64,000 bases of DNA from Muribaculaceae bacterium (GTDB lineage: Bacteria > Bacteroidota > Bacteroidia > Bacteroidales > Muribaculaceae), in contig JAKVKZ010000001.1 of NCBI GenBank assembly GCA_022484565.1, positions 37,076 through 101,075 on the forward strand, written 5' to 3'. The notes under the pieces were generated by a model that had not been told where the DNA came from, ran no database searches, and saw only the letters and a program-made list of their open reading frames with translations. How positions within the stretch are numbered: position 1 is the first letter of the stretch; the number at the start of each line of letters is the position of its first letter. Of the stretch, positions 1 through 8,609 are shown in pieces. Made by a program: the position numbers and the translations under genes.

Positions 1-1
1 A

Positions 2-190
2 ATGGTAGGCAAACTGCTTCTTGGTCAGGTACAGGACAAACATCATTTGACTCTTACCGATGCAAATTGGTACGAGCGTCTGTCCACACTGACGTTGATT
101 GTCGGGATAGTAACCATCGGTTTCTTCCCGAGCTTCTTTGTGGAAATAATCAAGAACAGTCTGTCATTCGTGAAGGCTTTAGTAATGTAA
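2..190 (+). CDS. nuoM: NADH-quinone oxidoreductase subunit M, C-terminal fragment
   Basis: This is the last 62 residues of a membrane protein that begins outside the window. The segment ends with a hydrophobic helix (around residues 31-48) and a short cytoplasmic tail. It sits 31 bases before nuoN on the same strand, which is where nuoM ends in complex I operons. NuoM is one of the three antiporter-like proton-pumping subunits of the membrane arm. The assignment rests mainly on position, because the fragment itself has no diagnostic motif. The first codon shown is only the first in-frame ATG and not the true start. Confidence 0.75.
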   Translation: MVGKLLLGQVQDKHHLTLTDANWYERLSTLTLIVGIVTIGFFPSFFVEIIKNSLSFVKALVM

Positions 191-221
191 TTGTGTTGAA
201 TTAGAAATATAGAAAAGAAAA

Positions 222-1685
222 ATGGATTATTCTCAATTTTTAATGATGCCGCAGGAAATAGGCCTGTTGATCGTATTCCTGCTAGTGTTTTTGTTCGACA
301 CATTTATGCCTAAGCGCCTACAGACGTCGTTGTCGTACATAACTTGTGTGCTATTTGCCGTTTATACGGCTGTGAGCATGATTTGCCCGCTAAAGGGCAT
401 GGCATTCGCAGGAATGTTTGAGTCAACTGCCGCCACATTCGTGATGAAGCAGATATTGAACATCGGTATGCTGATTGTGCTTATACAATCAATAAAATGG
501 GCAAACGAGGACTTCACAATAGTACGTCGCGGTGAATTCTACGAATTACTGCTTGTGACACTGTTCGGAATGTACCTTATGATTTCAGCCCGTCACTTCC
601 TGCTGTTTGTGATTGGTCTTGAATCCGCTTCCCTGCCGCTTGCTGCACTTGTGGCATTCGACAAGAAACGCTATGAATCACATGAGGCCGCTGCCAAATA
701 CATGTTCACAGCGATGTTCTCATCAGCAATATTCATGATGGGGCTTTCGTTTGTGTATGGCATTGCCGGTTCACTTTATTTCAACGACATAGCTTTTAAG
801 GTGGCTGGTACTCCATCAGCATTGCTTATTGTAGCTCTTGCGTTTGTGATTTCAGGCGTAGGCTTCAAACTTTCACTTGTGCCGTTCCACCTCTGGACAG
901 CCGATGTTTATCAAGGTGCGCCTACGGCAGTGACATCGTATCTTTCAGTAATATCGAAAGGTGCGGCTGCTTACGCATTCCTTATAATCATGGTTCAGAC
1001 TTTCGGTGCAGTATATTCGCAGGTTTGGGAATGGATGCTGTATGCATTGATAATACTTACAATCACTCTTGGTAACTTGTTCGCAATCCGTCAGCGCAAT
1101 CTGAAACGATTCCTCGCATTCTCGTCAATTTCACAAGCAGGATACATAATGCTTGGGGTTATTGCAGCAAATGAGATTGGAATGGCTTCATTGATGTACT
1201 ACGTGCTTGTTTACATCTTCTCGAATCTTGCAGCCTTCGGTGTGATTTCCGCAATAGAGAACAAGACAGGACGTGTGGGTATGGATGACTATAACGGACT
1301 GTATCATACAAATCCTAAACTGGCATTCACAATGATGCTTGCCATGTTCTCACTTGGCGGTATCCCTCCGTTCGCAGGATTCTTCAGCAAGTTCTTCATA
1401 TTTATGGGAGCTGTGAAGACAGGAGAAGTTGCAATCTACATTCTTGTGCTGATAGCATTGATAAATACAATCATATCACTTTACTACTATCTGCTTGTCG
1501 TTAAGGCAATGTTCATTGTGGAAGGTGACTGCGTGGTGCCACGCATAAAATCAGAGACCAGCGAACGACTTGGAATGACGATATGCACTTTAGGCATAAT
1601 CTTGATTGGCCCTGCAAGCTGCATCTACACATTCCTTACGCTTGTGGTCAAGGACGGAAGCAGCATGTTCTGCTTTATCCAATAG
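222..1685 (+). CDS. nuoN: NADH-quinone oxidoreductase subunit N
   Basis: The 487-residue protein is almost entirely hydrophobic, with roughly fourteen membrane helices. It has the antiporter-like core seen in NuoL/M/N, including the segment GVGFKLSLVPFHLWTADVYQ (about residues 212-231), whose lysine and histidine belong to the proton path, and a later LGGIPPFAGFFSKF loop (about residues 379-392). Length fits NuoN (about 480-490). It lies directly after the nuoM end, so it is the last gene of the nuo operon. It would pump protons in the inner membrane with electrons from NADH or ferredoxin. A hairpin terminator follows. Confidence 0.95.
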   Translation: MDYSQFLMMPQEIGLLIVFLLVFLFDTFMPKRLQTSLSYITCVLFAVYTAVSMICPLKGMAFAGMFESTAATFVMKQILNIGMLIVLIQSIKWANEDFTIVRRGEFYELLLVTLFGMYLMISARHFLLFVIGLESASLPLAALVAFDKKRYESHEAAAKYMFTAMFSSAIFMMGLSFVYGIAGSLYFNDIAFKVAGTPSALLIVALAFVISGVGFKLSLVPFHLWTADVYQGAPTAVTSYLSVISKGAAAYAFLIIMVQTFGAVYSQVWEWMLYALIILTITLGNLFAIRQRNLKRFLAFSSISQAGYIMLGVIAANEIGMASLMYYVLVYIFSNLAAFGVISAIENKTGRVGMDDYNGLYHTNPKLAFTMMLAMFSLGGIPPFAGFFSKFFIFMGAVKTGEVAIYILVLIALINTIISLYYYLLVVKAMFIVEGDCVVPRIKSETSERLGMTICTLGIILIGPASCIYTFLTLVVKDGSSMFCFIQ

Positions 1686-1717
1686 GAAATAGAGAAAATT
1701 AATTCCATCATAATAAC

Positions 1718-1760
1718 ACAAACAAAGGGCGCAACCATTGAGGCTGCGCCATTTGTTTGT
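1718..1760. terminator. Hairpin between convergent genes
   Basis: The arm ACAAACAAAGGGCGCA is mirrored by TGCGCCATTTGTTTGT with one mismatch around a short loop. It lies in the 99-base gap between the convergent nuoN and DUF3108 genes. The A-rich and T-rich ends of the stem would let it work in both directions. Confidence 0.7.
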
Positions 1761-1784
1761 TACTGGCCATTGACCGAGTAAATA

Positions 1785-2615
1785 CTATTTAACCTGTGAA
1801 GTAACGGGATTGGCAACACCCTTGAAAGAGCGGAGAAGAACCTTAGCTACACCTATCTTCAAGTACATGTCGAGGCGGATAGGAAGCTTGTTGGCATCGT
1901 CGGTAACATAAAAAGTAACTACCTCTTTCATCTTGTTGTCGCGCTTCTGCCAGAGTGTGAAAACATGGCAACGATATTTCAAATCATTGTCGGCCTCTAC
2001 CTTGGAAATACCACCATAAGTAAGAGTTTGTGATTCCACACGTTTGCCTGTGGCAACAGGTAAATATATTTTTTGTCCAACTTTGAAAGTTGACATATTG
2101 AATGAGCGGGCATAAGCGATGATGCTCAGCATGTCGTAAATATTGCGGTTGCTATTGAAAGCTGTGTTTGTTACCTGTCCCTTACGTACACGGCGCTGCT
2201 TGATATGGCATTTTTTGTTGCTGTAGGTGAACCAAGCCTGGTCAAGAGTGTAAGTGCCGTCCTCAAAAGAACCTTTGCGGTAATATAAAGGGATGAGATT
2301 TGTGGCAATAATGCTTGTAATAGTGTCACGCATCTTAAAAACCACATCAGCCGTACTGTTTGTGCGGCATGACAAGTCCATCCGATAGGCTGGTGTTCCA
2401 TGCCATGATGCACTGCGGGTTGACATTTGGGCGTTACCGCCTTTCATCCATATAAGTTTCCACTTATAATAGAGATTATAAGAAATGACTTCTCCTGCTT
2501 TGGAAGCGGTGTTATTGGCAGCTTCACTTTGGGCACTTACCAAAAGTGATGTGCCGAAGATGCTCAGTCCAGCGAGGAGCATCACCAAATAAGTTTTGAA
2601 TAATTTTTTAGTCAT
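1785..2615 (-). CDS. DUF3108 domain-containing exported protein
   Basis: This 276-residue protein starts with a clear signal peptide (about residues 1-29, ending LLVSAQS), so it should be periplasmic or outer-membrane associated. The body is beta-rich with the pattern of the DUF3108 family: an early YNLYYKWKLIWMKGG strand pair, a YRMDLSCRTNS segment, and a late VTFYVTDDANKLPIRLDMYLKIG stretch. DUF3108 has no settled biochemical role, and structures suggest a beta-barrel-like fold. It is transcribed in the same direction as the pfkB-type gene upstream, but a hairpin in the 180-base gap suggests its own transcript. Confidence 0.75.
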   Translation of the reverse strand: MTKKLFKTYLVMLLAGLSIFGTSLLVSAQSEAANNTASKAGEVISYNLYYKWKLIWMKGGNAQMSTRSASWHGTPAYRMDLSCRTNSTADVVFKMRDTITSIIATNLIPLYYRKGSFEDGTYTLDQAWFTYSNKKCHIKQRRVRKGQVTNTAFNSNRNIYDMLSIIAYARSFNMSTFKVGQKIYLPVATGKRVESQTLTYGGISKVEADNDLKYRCHVFTLWQKRDNKMKEVVTFYVTDDANKLPIRLDMYLKIGVAKVLLRSFKGVANPVTSQVK

Positions 2616-2714
2616 AGCGCTGTAAAAACTTTGTTTGAAAATTAGACTTGAAGAGACGAAATAGGTTTATTTGGCAAGGAAGAAAATGCGAATAAAACTT
2701 ACCTTTGACAGAAA

Positions 2715-2743
2715 TCCCCAAATCCTGTGGCGGAATTTGGGGA
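2715..2743 (-). terminator. Hairpin after the PfkB-family gene
   Basis: A perfect 9-base inverted repeat (TCCCCAAAT and ATTTGGGGA, loop of 11) lies about 50 bases past the stop of the sugar kinase. Read on the minus strand it is followed by TTTCTGTC, a weak T tract, so termination may be partial. Confidence 0.5.
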
Positions 2744-2795
2744 CTATGAATTGGAAATAAAAATATTTTTAAATAGACTTATTGATTGAAAGTTG

Positions 2796-3686
2796 TCAGC
2801 CGAGTTCATGTTTCAGTTCCTCAGGCAGGAGAGGCATAGCCCCTCTTTGGGTGCAGACAAATGCTGAAACCTTGCGAGCAAATTCATGAGCTGCCGCAAC
2901 AGATTTGCCTGCTATCGTGGCGGCAACATAGGCGGCAGTGAAAGAATCACCAGCACCAACAGTGTCGATGACTTCCACGTGCTTGCGGTCGAAATATGAA
3001 GTGACGTTATCAGGTAAGAACACATAACTTCCCTCGTCGCCCCATGTGGCGAGTACTTGACGAAGATTGTACTTTTTGAGTAGCGCACGGCTAATATCCC
3101 AAACACGGTCGCTGTGCATGTCAACAAGATTCCACAAAATCATAATTTCCTCTTCGTTTGTCTTCAGAACGTTGCACCGCTTCAGGGAATCATCGAGCAA
3201 ATCTTGCGAGTAGAAATTGCTTCGTATGTTAACATCGAAAATTTTAAGTGCATCATCAGGCACAAGGTCGAGGAATTTGGCAATTGTAGCACTTGACCTT
3301 TCGCTGCGTTGCGCTAAAGTTCCCCAGCAAACAGCAGCAGTGTTACGGGCAATCTCCTCCATATCTGCGGTGAAAGGAATATTGTCCCATGAGGAATTGT
3401 CGGTGAATTCATAAGTCGCACTACAGGCATCGGTAAGACGAACCTGCACCTCACTCGTCGGAAAATGAACAGTAGGAGTGACGTGGTGGAGACCTTTTTT
3501 GTCAAGCTCATCCACAATCTGTTTTCCCAAATCGTCATCACCCACGGCACTGACCACATAAGCATCGCAGCCAAGCTGTGAAGCATGAAAAGCGAAATTT
3601 GCAGGTGCACCACCGAGTTTTTTGCCGCCAGAGAATACATCCCAAAGTACTTCGCCAAGACCAACTACATATTTACCCTTTCTCAT
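2796..3686 (-). CDS. PfkB-family carbohydrate kinase (fructokinase-like)
   Basis: The 296-residue protein carries both PfkB signatures: a substrate-side GGAPANFAFH (about residues 25-34) and a C-terminal DTVGAGDSF (about residues 242-250) that holds the catalytic aspartate and anion hole. It would phosphorylate a sugar with ATP in the cytoplasm, and fructose is the usual annotation for this subfamily. The exact sugar cannot be read from sequence. Only 55 bases separate its start from the end of the seven-gene exported-protein cluster on the same strand, so it may be the distal gene of that transcript. Nothing in those proteins explains why a sugar kinase would be there. Confidence 0.85.
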   Translation of the reverse strand: MRKGKYVVGLGEVLWDVFSGGKKLGGAPANFAFHASQLGCDAYVVSAVGDDDLGKQIVDELDKKGLHHVTPTVHFPTSEVQVRLTDACSATYEFTDNSSWDNIPFTADMEEIARNTAAVCWGTLAQRSERSSATIAKFLDLVPDDALKIFDVNIRSNFYSQDLLDDSLKRCNVLKTNEEEIMILWNLVDMHSDRVWDISRALLKKYNLRQVLATWGDEGSYVFLPDNVTSYFDRKHVEVIDTVGAGDSFTAAYVAATIAGKSVAAAHEFARKVSAFVCTQRGAMPLLPEELKHELG

Positions 3687-3741
3687 TATGATTTTAGATT
3701 TTATAAATTAATGCGAATATAGTCAAATATCCGTATCGTTG

Positions 3742-4653
3742 TCATTCACTGGTGAAAGATATTTTACCGCCCTTTTTGCAACCGAAAGTCAATCCGCTGA
3801 CAGGCATTATAAAGCTATTGTCGGGAACATCATTTGATTTTTGGAGTGTGAAACTTCCTTTCATATTGATTTTCTTCAATTTGCCGTCGGTAATCTGTGA
3901 AAATAGCGTGTAAGAATACGTTTGGGGCTTTAGGTCTTCAAGATAATCAGCGCCCATGAAGCAGCCTTTGTAAATTTCTATGTGTCCTGATGATTCGGAT
4001 TTGCAGGTGATTTTCCAATCGGGGGAAAGACGCAATGCAATATGTGCGCCATTTGGAGCATTTAAATCAATTTCGGAGAAACTGCCTAAATCAGCGTATT
4101 CAGTAACTTCCGACTTATTTCCAGCACTATCGTAAGCATAAATTGTCATGTAGCCGTCACCTTCACCGCCCTTGACGGAAGAAATGTTCTTTAAGTCAGG
4201 TAAACATGGACTGCACATTAGGTCACGGTAATGAATGGCGTTGAATACATCAAGAATCTGTATTGAGCCATTATCCAAAACCATGGCGATTACAGGATTG
4301 ACATCCTGACCAATGTCAGCGATGGTGAGATTTTTGCATTTTCCTTGAAGACCTTGCAATTCATAGGGAGGTTTGCCATCAAAATTTTCGAAATCCATAC
4401 TTTTAGTGAACTCCCGCATTTTATCTTCGTTGAAAGTTATGAAAACTTTGCCTCCCTTGACGAATGCCGTGAAATTCATGTTGAACCCGCTTTCATCGCC
4501 GGCAGCACTTTTATAGGTTTTAGAGATTGTTGTCGATGTGTCGGCAGCTGATGCTTGTGATTTCTGTACCGTTTCATCCTTTTTCACTGAAGATGAACAG
4601 GAGAAGAAAATCAGGCAAAATAGAATTGCAAAGAAAGGAATAAAATTTTTCAT
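3742..4653 (-). CDS. Lipoprotein of unknown function, paralogue A1
   Basis: The 303-residue protein begins with a short hydrophobic signal and a lipobox (FFSCSSS, cysteine near residue 19), so it is a predicted lipoprotein. I do not recognise the family. It is a duplicate of the next gene upstream (4681-5568). Both share LTIADIGQDVNPVIAM, then DGS[IV]QILD.FNA, a [LI]SPDWK/FSRDWKL segment and a Ser-Tyr tract near the C terminus. The alternating short strands suggest a beta-sandwich or propeller. It is the last member of a seven-gene operon of exported proteins. The middle strands look conserved while the ends drift, as expected for old tandem copies. Confidence 0.7.
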   Translation of the reverse strand: MKNFIPFFAILFCLIFFSCSSSVKKDETVQKSQASAADTSTTISKTYKSAAGDESGFNMNFTAFVKGGKVFITFNEDKMREFTKSMDFENFDGKPPYELQGLQGKCKNLTIADIGQDVNPVIAMVLDNGSIQILDVFNAIHYRDLMCSPCLPDLKNISSVKGGEGDGYMTIYAYDSAGNKSEVTEYADLGSFSEIDLNAPNGAHIALRLSPDWKITCKSESSGHIEIYKGCFMGADYLEDLKPQTYSYTLFSQITDGKLKKINMKGSFTLQKSNDVPDNSFIMPVSGLTFGCKKGGKISFTSE

Positions 4654-4680
4654 AATCTGATGTGTGTAATATTAAAATGC

Positions 4681-5568
4681 TTAATTATAAACAGTATAAA
4701 CAATTACTGGCTTTCCCAAAGCTGACGAGAATGGAAATCCAGTTATGGGTGTGAAAATTGCCTGATTGCAATTTTCATCAGTTATTACCAAAGAAAAAGT
4801 GCCTGGGATGTTGATTTTGGAGGTGGTTGAGCCGATGGTGCTGCTGGTCAAGACATAAGAATATATTGGGTTGGTCTTTGAAAAGTTAGTGTCGGAGAAA
4901 CGTCCGGAATAAATAGCGCCGTTAACTTTACATGATAACTTCCAATCGCGGGAGAAACTCAGAACAAGATTTCCATTGCGGCTTGAAGCCGGATAAAAGC
5001 TTCCAATGCCGTTGTACTCCTTAATCTCATATTTTTTGCCCATCTCATCGTGGCCGAAAATGGTGACGTATCCACCAATGGCGTTGCCATCCTCGTCAAC
5101 ATCACCCACGCTGCCCGCATCAAGCCATAGCACGTCGCTCACGCCTTTCAAAGGCAAGCTGCAACGTAAATCGCCAGTAGAGAGGGCATTGAAAAAGTCG
5201 AGAATCTGTACAGAACCGTCGGTTAACGACATGGCAATTACTGGGTTTACATCCTGCCCGATGTCAGCAATCGTCAAACTGGCACAATCACCTGCAAGAC
5301 CTTGCACTTCGATAGGCATACGGCCAGTGAAAGGATATTTTTTGCCAATATTACGGCAGAAAGCCTCGGCTTTATCTTCATCGTAACGAATAAAGACTTT
5401 ACCATAAGAAATGTAGGCAGTGATAGGGGAGTTGAAGTCGCCCACACTTTCAATCGGTCTGTAAGTGAAAGATTTGGAAATATGCGTTATGTCACTCTCC
5501 TGCGCAAGGCAATAAAAGGTCGCGGAGCACAAGAACATCAGTAACATGATGCTTACCAACTTTTTCAT
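4681..5568 (-). CDS. Exported protein of unknown function, paralogue A2
   Basis: The 295-residue protein has a signal peptide (about residues 1-22, ending FYCLAQ). The cysteine in that stretch is not in a convincing lipobox, unlike its paralogue at 3742-4653. The shared core is SYGKVFIRYDEDKAEAF, LTIADIGQDVNPVIAM, DGSVQILDFFNAL and a later VLSFSRDWKLSCK. A DVDEDGNAIGGY stretch around residue 155 resembles a calcium-binding loop and is only partly kept in the paralogue. The gap to the next gene is 27 bases, consistent with one transcript. Function unknown; it probably acts in the periplasm or on the outer membrane. Confidence 0.7.
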   Translation of the reverse strand: MKKLVSIMLLMFLCSATFYCLAQESDITHISKSFTYRPIESVGDFNSPITAYISYGKVFIRYDEDKAEAFCRNIGKKYPFTGRMPIEVQGLAGDCASLTIADIGQDVNPVIAMSLTDGSVQILDFFNALSTGDLRCSLPLKGVSDVLWLDAGSVGDVDEDGNAIGGYVTIFGHDEMGKKYEIKEYNGIGSFYPASSRNGNLVLSFSRDWKLSCKVNGAIYSGRFSDTNFSKTNPIYSYVLTSSTIGSTTSKINIPGTFSLVITDENCNQAIFTPITGFPFSSALGKPVIVYTVYN

Positions 5569-5587
5569 GAACCAAATATGTTTAGAC

Positions 5588-6217
5588 TTATTGTTCTATG
5601 AAAATCTTGAAAGTGGAATATGGCTTCCAATTAAGATTGCTGATATCGACAATTTTTTTTGGAATGCCATTGATAAATGATTCAGCCTCTTCAGCAGTGT
5701 AAATCTTACCACCTTCGCCTATATAAGATAATGTAGGAGCGGCATCGTCGCTATCATTAACCGATTTCTTCACGAACCATTCCCCATTATCTCTACTCTT
5801 GACGATTTTGTGATATTCTGTACAATATGTTCCAGCTTCAGGGCTACCGCTGCTGATTACCACATTGGCCTGAATGGCGATGGTATATCCAGGCTTTTCT
5901 ATTCCCACAACATCAGTCGTGTCACCAAAAGTGATGACGCAGCCATAGTGTGCAGCCTTGTTCTGGAGCAATAGCTCATCCAGCCCGTCGCCATCAATAT
6001 CGTAAAATGCAAATTCATCGGGCATAATGTCAATGCTGTCGTTGATGACCTCACTATCCCAAAGTTTTTCCACTTTGTTGGCGTCGATAGTAGAAACAGG
6101 CACACCGGCAGCAGAAGTAACAGAATCTTCATGCGATGCCTTGCTTTTCGCAACACCACTGCATCCGGCGAGCGACAAGCAGCATAAAATTGAAAGGGAT
6201 AATGCGATTTTTTTCAT
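5588..6217 (-). CDS. Lipoprotein with DxDGDG repeat domain, short form (family B)
   Basis: The 209-residue protein has a lipobox (SLAGCSG, cysteine near residue 19). After a Ser/Ala-rich linker it carries a single domain that starts with EFAFYDIDGDGLDELLL, a DxDGDGxDE loop like those that bind calcium in FG-GAP/VCBS and EF-hand-like proteins. Its end (PKKIVDISNLNWKPYSTFK) matches the last domain of the two longer neighbours at 6227-7414 and 7437-8609. It is therefore a cut-down member of the same family that lacks their N-terminal half. The gap to its neighbour is 9 bases. No known activity. Confidence 0.7.
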   Translation of the reverse strand: MKKIALSLSILCCLSLAGCSGVAKSKASHEDSVTSAAGVPVSTIDANKVEKLWDSEVINDSIDIMPDEFAFYDIDGDGLDELLLQNKAAHYGCVITFGDTTDVVGIEKPGYTIAIQANVVISSGSPEAGTYCTEYHKIVKSRDNGEWFVKKSVNDSDDAAPTLSYIGEGGKIYTAEEAESFINGIPKKIVDISNLNWKPYSTFKIFIEQ

Positions 6218-6226
6218 TATAATAAG

Positions 6227-7414
6227 TTATTGGTAAGCAAAAGTTGCAAGTTTGCTGAACGGCATCCAGTTAAGACGGGATAGGTCAACAGACTTTTTGG
6301 GCATTTTGGCAATAATGGCCTTGGCCTCGCTAACGATTTTGGCGTTATGGCTTGTGTCGCCGTTGTATTCGGTCACTCTCTTGCCAGTGGAGTCGGTGAA
6401 CGACAGCGTGCTGCAAGAGGCGATTACCTCATTGCACTCAAATTGGTGATATTCGGTGTAAACCGCGCCACCAGAGCCAGCCGCGCTACTAATTGTGACG
6501 AAGTTGCCGAAAATTGCGATGCGATTCTTGGAATCCTCCCTTGCCACAATGCGGACATTGGCGCCATAAGAAAGAACGCAGCCGAGCGAGTTTTTAGTAT
6601 CACGGAGGAAAATTTCCTCATCGCCATCGCCGTCGATGTCGATAAAGGCGAATTGCTCAGGCTTTGTGTTCTCTTCTTCAGCAATGCTGTCGGCCCACAG
6701 ATTTTCAAGACCGGCTTCAGCCCAGTAGTTGCGGCAATCGTTGCGACGGAGAAGCTTGTGGTGCTCGCTTTCAGTGCCATCGCAGGTGAAGGCGTTGCCG
6801 TTCCACCGAAGGTACATTGTGGAATTTTCCATTGCATCGCCTTCTCCAGCACTTTGCTCGAACTTGATGTCCTTGCCGGTGCGAGGCAAAGTCACAACGC
6901 AAGTCAATCCAAATGGAATCTTATCGGCAGGAGGAGTTGGCAAAGGCGTCATAGTGTGAGTGGTGGCATCGAAGTCGAAGAACATCAACACGTTGAAATT
7001 ACCGCTGTCGGCATCGAAAAGGTCACCTTCCTCAAAATCAGACATGTAAATGGCTATCAATTTGTGCCCGTCGGCTTTGTTCCAATAGCACATCTGCAAT
7101 ATGTTGTCAACTCCTGTTTCGGGCATAGTGCTTGAAAGGTAGCCATTTTTCACATCGAGAATGTATTGCGACAGAAGTTTGGACTTGCCGGTATTCATGC
7201 GCAGGATGGTGTTATTGACGGAATAGCCGGGATAGACCTTTGCAAAGTCCTTGAAGAAATCGGTGATGTTGGGATTGGGGGCATTGACTTTTATGGTTTT
7301 TGCCTTCCACACCTTAATCAAATCGCTAACACAATAATTCTTTACTGCCGCCTTTGCTGAAAGAGTCAGAAGGCAGATTGAAAGAATAAGAAATATGTTG
7401 ATTATACGTTTCAT
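6227..7414 (-). CDS. Exported two-domain protein, paralogue B2
   Basis: I start this gene at the ATG at 7414. The in-frame codon further out (7450) would overlap the upstream gene's stop, and the protein from 7414 begins with a normal signal peptide (MKRIINIFLILSICLLTLSA). The 395-residue product has an N-terminal half shared with the gene at 7437-8609 (SDLIKVWKAKTIKVNA; TPPADKIPFGLTC) and a C-terminal half beginning FAFIDIDGDGDEEIFLRDT, shared with that gene and the short lipoprotein at 5588-6217. The acidic loop is a probable calcium site. Extracytoplasmic; function unknown. Confidence 0.7.
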   Translation of the reverse strand: MKRIINIFLILSICLLTLSAKAAVKNYCVSDLIKVWKAKTIKVNAPNPNITDFFKDFAKVYPGYSVNNTILRMNTGKSKLLSQYILDVKNGYLSSTMPETGVDNILQMCYWNKADGHKLIAIYMSDFEEGDLFDADSGNFNVLMFFDFDATTHTMTPLPTPPADKIPFGLTCVVTLPRTGKDIKFEQSAGEGDAMENSTMYLRWNGNAFTCDGTESEHHKLLRRNDCRNYWAEAGLENLWADSIAEEENTKPEQFAFIDIDGDGDEEIFLRDTKNSLGCVLSYGANVRIVAREDSKNRIAIFGNFVTISSAAGSGGAVYTEYHQFECNEVIASCSTLSFTDSTGKRVTEYNGDTSHNAKIVSEAKAIIAKMPKKSVDLSRLNWMPFSKLATFAYQ

Positions 7415-7436
7415 TGCTTGAAATTTGTGAAAATTA

Positions 7437-8609
7437 CTATTTACGGACAAAAGATTTCAGTTTGCTGAAAGGCATCCAGCCGAGATTGTCAATGTCGATA
7501 GGCGTTTTCGGAACTTTGGCGATAATGGCTTTAGCCTCCTTTGCCGCCTTGGAATTTTGATTTGTTTCGCCATTGTATTCGGTAATCCTATTGTCGTTTT
7601 CATCGTTATATTCCATGATGTCGCAACTGGCGACTACCTTGCTGTTCTCAATCTTGTGATATTCGGTGTTGACCGCACCGCCAGTGCCAGCCGAGGAGGT
7701 GACAGTGACGAAACCATTGTAAATGCTGATGCTGCTCTTGAAGCCTTGCTGCGCAATGACGTGGAAGTAAGAATTGATGATGCAGCCAAGACGGTTGGGA
7801 GTGTCGCGCAAGAATAACTCCTCATCGCTATCGCCGTCGATGTCGATGAAGGCAAATTCTGAAGGCTTGGCATTCTTTTCCTTAGCTATGGTGTTTGCCC
7901 AAAAGCCTGCAATGCCAAAATTAGCAATAGTGCTGCGGATGTCGTCGCGACGGAGCTGCTTGTGGCGCTGCGACACAACTCCATTGGTGGAGAAACTGTT
8001 GCCATTCCAATGCAGGAACACGGTGGCAATGTCAGTGTTGCTGCCAGTGCCAGCTTTCTGCTCGAATTTTATGTCCTTGCCGGTACTTGGCAAAGCCACT
8101 TGACAGTTTAGCCCGAATGGAATGCCGTCGGCCGGCGGAGTTGCCAATGGCGTCATGGTGCGGGAGGCAGCATCGTAGTCGTAGAACATCAATGCTTTAA
8201 AAAAGCCTGCATCGGGGTCGTCGGCTGCACCTTCGGCAAAATCGGTGAGATACACAGCAATCAGCTTATTTCCGTTGTTCTTGTTCCAATAGCACATCTG
8301 CAATTGCTTGACGCTACTTTCGGAACTGGAAATAAAGCCATTCTTCGCGTCGAGGGAGAAGGACTTAAGCACCTTGGACTTGCCAGTGCTAAGGCGGGTA
8401 AGAGTAGGAGAGGTGGCATTGCCGGGATAAGCAGTGGCAAAAGCCTTGAAAAAGCCAGCGATATCGGGTGTAGTGGCATTGACCTTGATGGTGCGAGCCT
8501 TCCAAGCCTTAATCACGTCGCTCACCGAATAATTCTTGGCTGTCGTCTTGGCCGAGGCGGGCAAAATGACGAGCGCAAGAAGAATTAATATGTTGATTAA
8601 TCGTTTCAT
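7437..8609 (-). CDS. Exported two-domain protein, paralogue B1
   Basis: The 390-residue protein has a signal peptide (MKRLINILILLALVILPASA) and the same two-half plan as the gene downstream: SDVIKAWKARTIKVNA near the start, ATPPADGIPFGLNC in the middle and FAFIDIDGDSDEELFLRDT opening the last domain. The two are clear tandem duplicates of near-equal length. Its ATG overlaps the stop of the upstream gene by four bases, so translation is probably coupled. I see no catalytic signature. A binding or structural role at the cell surface is the most that can be inferred. Confidence 0.7.
   Translation of the reverse strand: MKRLINILILLALVILPASAKTTAKNYSVSDVIKAWKARTIKVNATTPDIAGFFKAFATAYPGNATSPTLTRLSTGKSKVLKSFSLDAKNGFISSSESSVKQLQMCYWNKNNGNKLIAVYLTDFAEGAADDPDAGFFKALMFYDYDAASRTMTPLATPPADGIPFGLNCQVALPSTGKDIKFEQKAGTGSNTDIATVFLHWNGNSFSTNGVVSQRHKQLRRDDIRSTIANFGIAGFWANTIAKEKNAKPSEFAFIDIDGDSDEELFLRDTPNRLGCIINSYFHVIAQQGFKSSISIYNGFVTVTSSAGTGGAVNTEYHKIENSKVVASCDIMEYNDENDNRITEYNGETNQNSKAAKEAKAIIAKVPKTPIDIDNLGWMPFSKLKSFVRK

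Noticed and set aside
6347..7135. A 262-codon plus-strand frame within the exported-protein cluster
   Set aside because: The minus-strand gene here has a signal peptide and paralogues; the plus-strand frame has neither.
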